Assembly: GCF_001180185.1 (NCBI RefSeq)
Contig: NZ_CVSS01000021.1
Coordinates: forward strand, 1-64,000
Length of the DNA stretch: 64,000 nt
Reading direction: 5' to 3'
From: Candidatus Pelagibacter communis
GTDB taxonomy: Bacteria > Pseudomonadota > Alphaproteobacteria > Pelagibacterales > Pelagibacteraceae
The notes under the pieces are model-generated. The model saw only the letters and a program-made list of their open reading frames with translations. It was not told where the DNA came from and made no database searches. A program made the translations under genes and the position numbers. Positions within the stretch are counted from its first letter, which is position 1; the number at the start of each line of letters is the position of its first letter. Positions 62,793-64,000 of the stretch are shown here, piece by piece.

Positions 62793-64000
62793 ATGGAAAA
62801 ATTAAATTTAATATTGCCTGAGATTTTCATTTCACTTTCAATTATGTTTCTGCTTGTTTTGGGTGTCTTTAAAAAAAATAGTTCCAAAATTACTTTTAAT
62901 TTATCTTTATTAGCTATTTTGATCACAGCTATAATAAACATAAATGAGACCTTTTCTGTAAACAAAGAAACTCTTTTTAATGAAAGTGTTATCATTGACT
63001 ATATGTCCTCATTAATGAAAACCATTACTTTAATTGGAGGCCTTTTAGTTTTAATTATTTCTTCTAATTATTTAAAAACATTAAAAATATACAATCTTGA
63101 ATATCCAGTTCTTATTTTGAGCTCTATGCTTGGTATGATGATAATGATCAGCTCTAATGATCTAATTGTTTTTTATTTGGGCTTAGAATTACAATCTTTA
63201 GCTCTCTACGTCTTGGCTACATATGATAGAGATCAATTAAAATCATCTGAAGCTGGTTTAAAGTATTTTGTTTTAAGTGCGTTGTCATCGGGATTACTTT
63301 TATATGGATGTTCTTTAGTATATGGTTTTTCTGGATCTACCAACTTTGATATTATTTCAAATCAATTAAACTCTAATGAATATGTTTTAACATTCGGAAT
63401 AGTATTTATTTTGGTTGGTTTAGCATTTAAGATTTCTGCTGTCCCTTTTCATATGTGGGCACCAGATGTGTATGAGGGTTCTCCAACCACCGTAACCTTG
63501 TTTTTTGCAATTGTACCAAAAATTGCTGCTTTAACAGTATTTATTAGATTTTTATATGTTCCTTTCTTAAATTTGGTAGATCAATGGCAGATGATTATCG
63601 TATTTTTATCTATAGCATCTATGGTTTTTGGTGCAGTAGCAGCTATCGGGCAAACTAATATTAAAAGATTAATAGCATATAGCTCCATTGGACATATTGG
63701 TTATACATTAGCTGGACTTGCAACAGTATCTAACGAAGGGATACAAAGTTCAATTATTTATATCTCTATTTATGTGGTTATGAATTTTGCTCTTTTTTCA
63801 TGTTTGCTGATGTTAAGAAGAAAAGACCAATATTATGAGAACATTGATGATCTCTCTGGTTTATCAAAAAACCATCCATTGCTATCTATCTGTTTACTTT
63901 TAATATTATTCTCTTTAGCAGGCATACCTCCTTTGGCAGGTTTTTTCGCAAAATTTTATGTTTTTAAAGCAGTAATAGAACAATCTATGTATTTCTTGGC
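62793..64000 (+). CDS. nuoN: NADH-quinone oxidoreductase subunit N (partial)
   Basis: The third antiporter-like subunit, cut by the window edge after about 402 codons of an expected 470-490. Recognised by YLGLELQSLALYVLATYDR (helix 5 Glu), FKISAVPFHMWAPDVYEGSPT (helix 7 Lys) and IAYSSIGHIGYTLAG. It begins MEKLNLILPEIF one base after nuoM and completes the nuoA-N set. Confidence 0.95.
   Translation, partial: MEKLNLILPEIFISLSIMFLLVLGVFKKNSSKITFNLSLLAILITAIININETFSVNKETLFNESVIIDYMSSLMKTITLIGGLLVLIISSNYLKTLKIYNLEYPVLILSSMLGMMIMISSNDLIVFYLGLELQSLALYVLATYDRDQLKSSEAGLKYFVLSALSSGLLLYGCSLVYGFSGSTNFDIISNQLNSNEYVLTFGIVFILVGLAFKISAVPFHMWAPDVYEGSPTTVTLFFAIVPKIAALTVFIRFLYVPFLNLVDQWQMIIVFLSIASMVFGAVAAIGQTNIKRLIAYSSIGHIGYTLAGLATVSNEGIQSSIIYISIYVVMNFALFSCLLMLRRKDQYYENIDDLSGLSKNHPLLSICLLLILFSLAGIPPLAGFFAKFYVFKAVIEQSMYFL

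Overview
The window is AT-rich, densely packed chromosomal DNA from a streamlined alphaproteobacterium, most likely the SAR11 clade (Pelagibacterales). This is inferred from the low GC, very short or overlapping intergenic regions, Lys/Asn/Ile-rich proteins, the aprM-aprB-aprA plus xsc sulfur genes, a TRAP transporter and the near absence of regulators. I see no phage, insertion sequence, CRISPR array or rRNA. No gene-free stretch exceeds about 300 bases.

Layout. 1-9 kb: the 3' end of an apparently frameshifted SRAP gene, rseP, HU, amtB, then a minus-strand group (bcp, a glycosyltransferase-like gene, an ABA4-like membrane protein), recX, a cysQ group with two tiny genes, and mnmA. 9-14.4 kb: metC, an MFS transporter, and a pabB-pabA-pabC folate-precursor operon with a HIT-family hydrolase. 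14.4-23.7 kb: a sulfonate/sulfite island. The aprM-aprB-aprA set oxidises sulfite to APS; tauE and suyZ are anion exporters; suyA-suyB is probably sulfolactate sulfo-lyase; xsc is sulfoacetaldehyde acetyltransferase. Together these release sulfite from C2/C3 sulfonates, conserve the carbon as pyruvate and acetyl phosphate, and oxidise or export the sulfite. 23.7-31.2 kb: a surface-modification region with an OafA-type acyltransferase, an SxtJ / SxtK-like / SxtI-type carbamoyltransferase trio, an FAD oxidoreductase and a large polytopic GT-C-like protein.

31.2-40.5 kb: a minus-strand operon (GMC oxidoreductase, TerC/YjbE, SDR, M23 peptidase), then a TRAP transporter (dctPQM) with an internal stem-loop between dctP and dctQ, an NCS1 permease and a second SDR. 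40.5-44 kb: small housekeeping genes (DUF3047, ybgC, a family-5-type uracil-DNA glycosylase, a histidine phosphatase, a DUF1289 protein) and several microproteins. 44-50 kb: tRNA-Leu, then the protein quality-control block tig-clpP-clpX-lon. 50-64 kb: tRNA-Val, tRNA-Asp, a Fur-box-like palindrome and the complex I operon nuoA to nuoN, with nuoN cut by the window edge.

The two most interesting assemblies are the compact sulfonate island and the SxtIJK-like carbamoyltransferase module. Function assignments rest on motifs read by eye; no database search was run.
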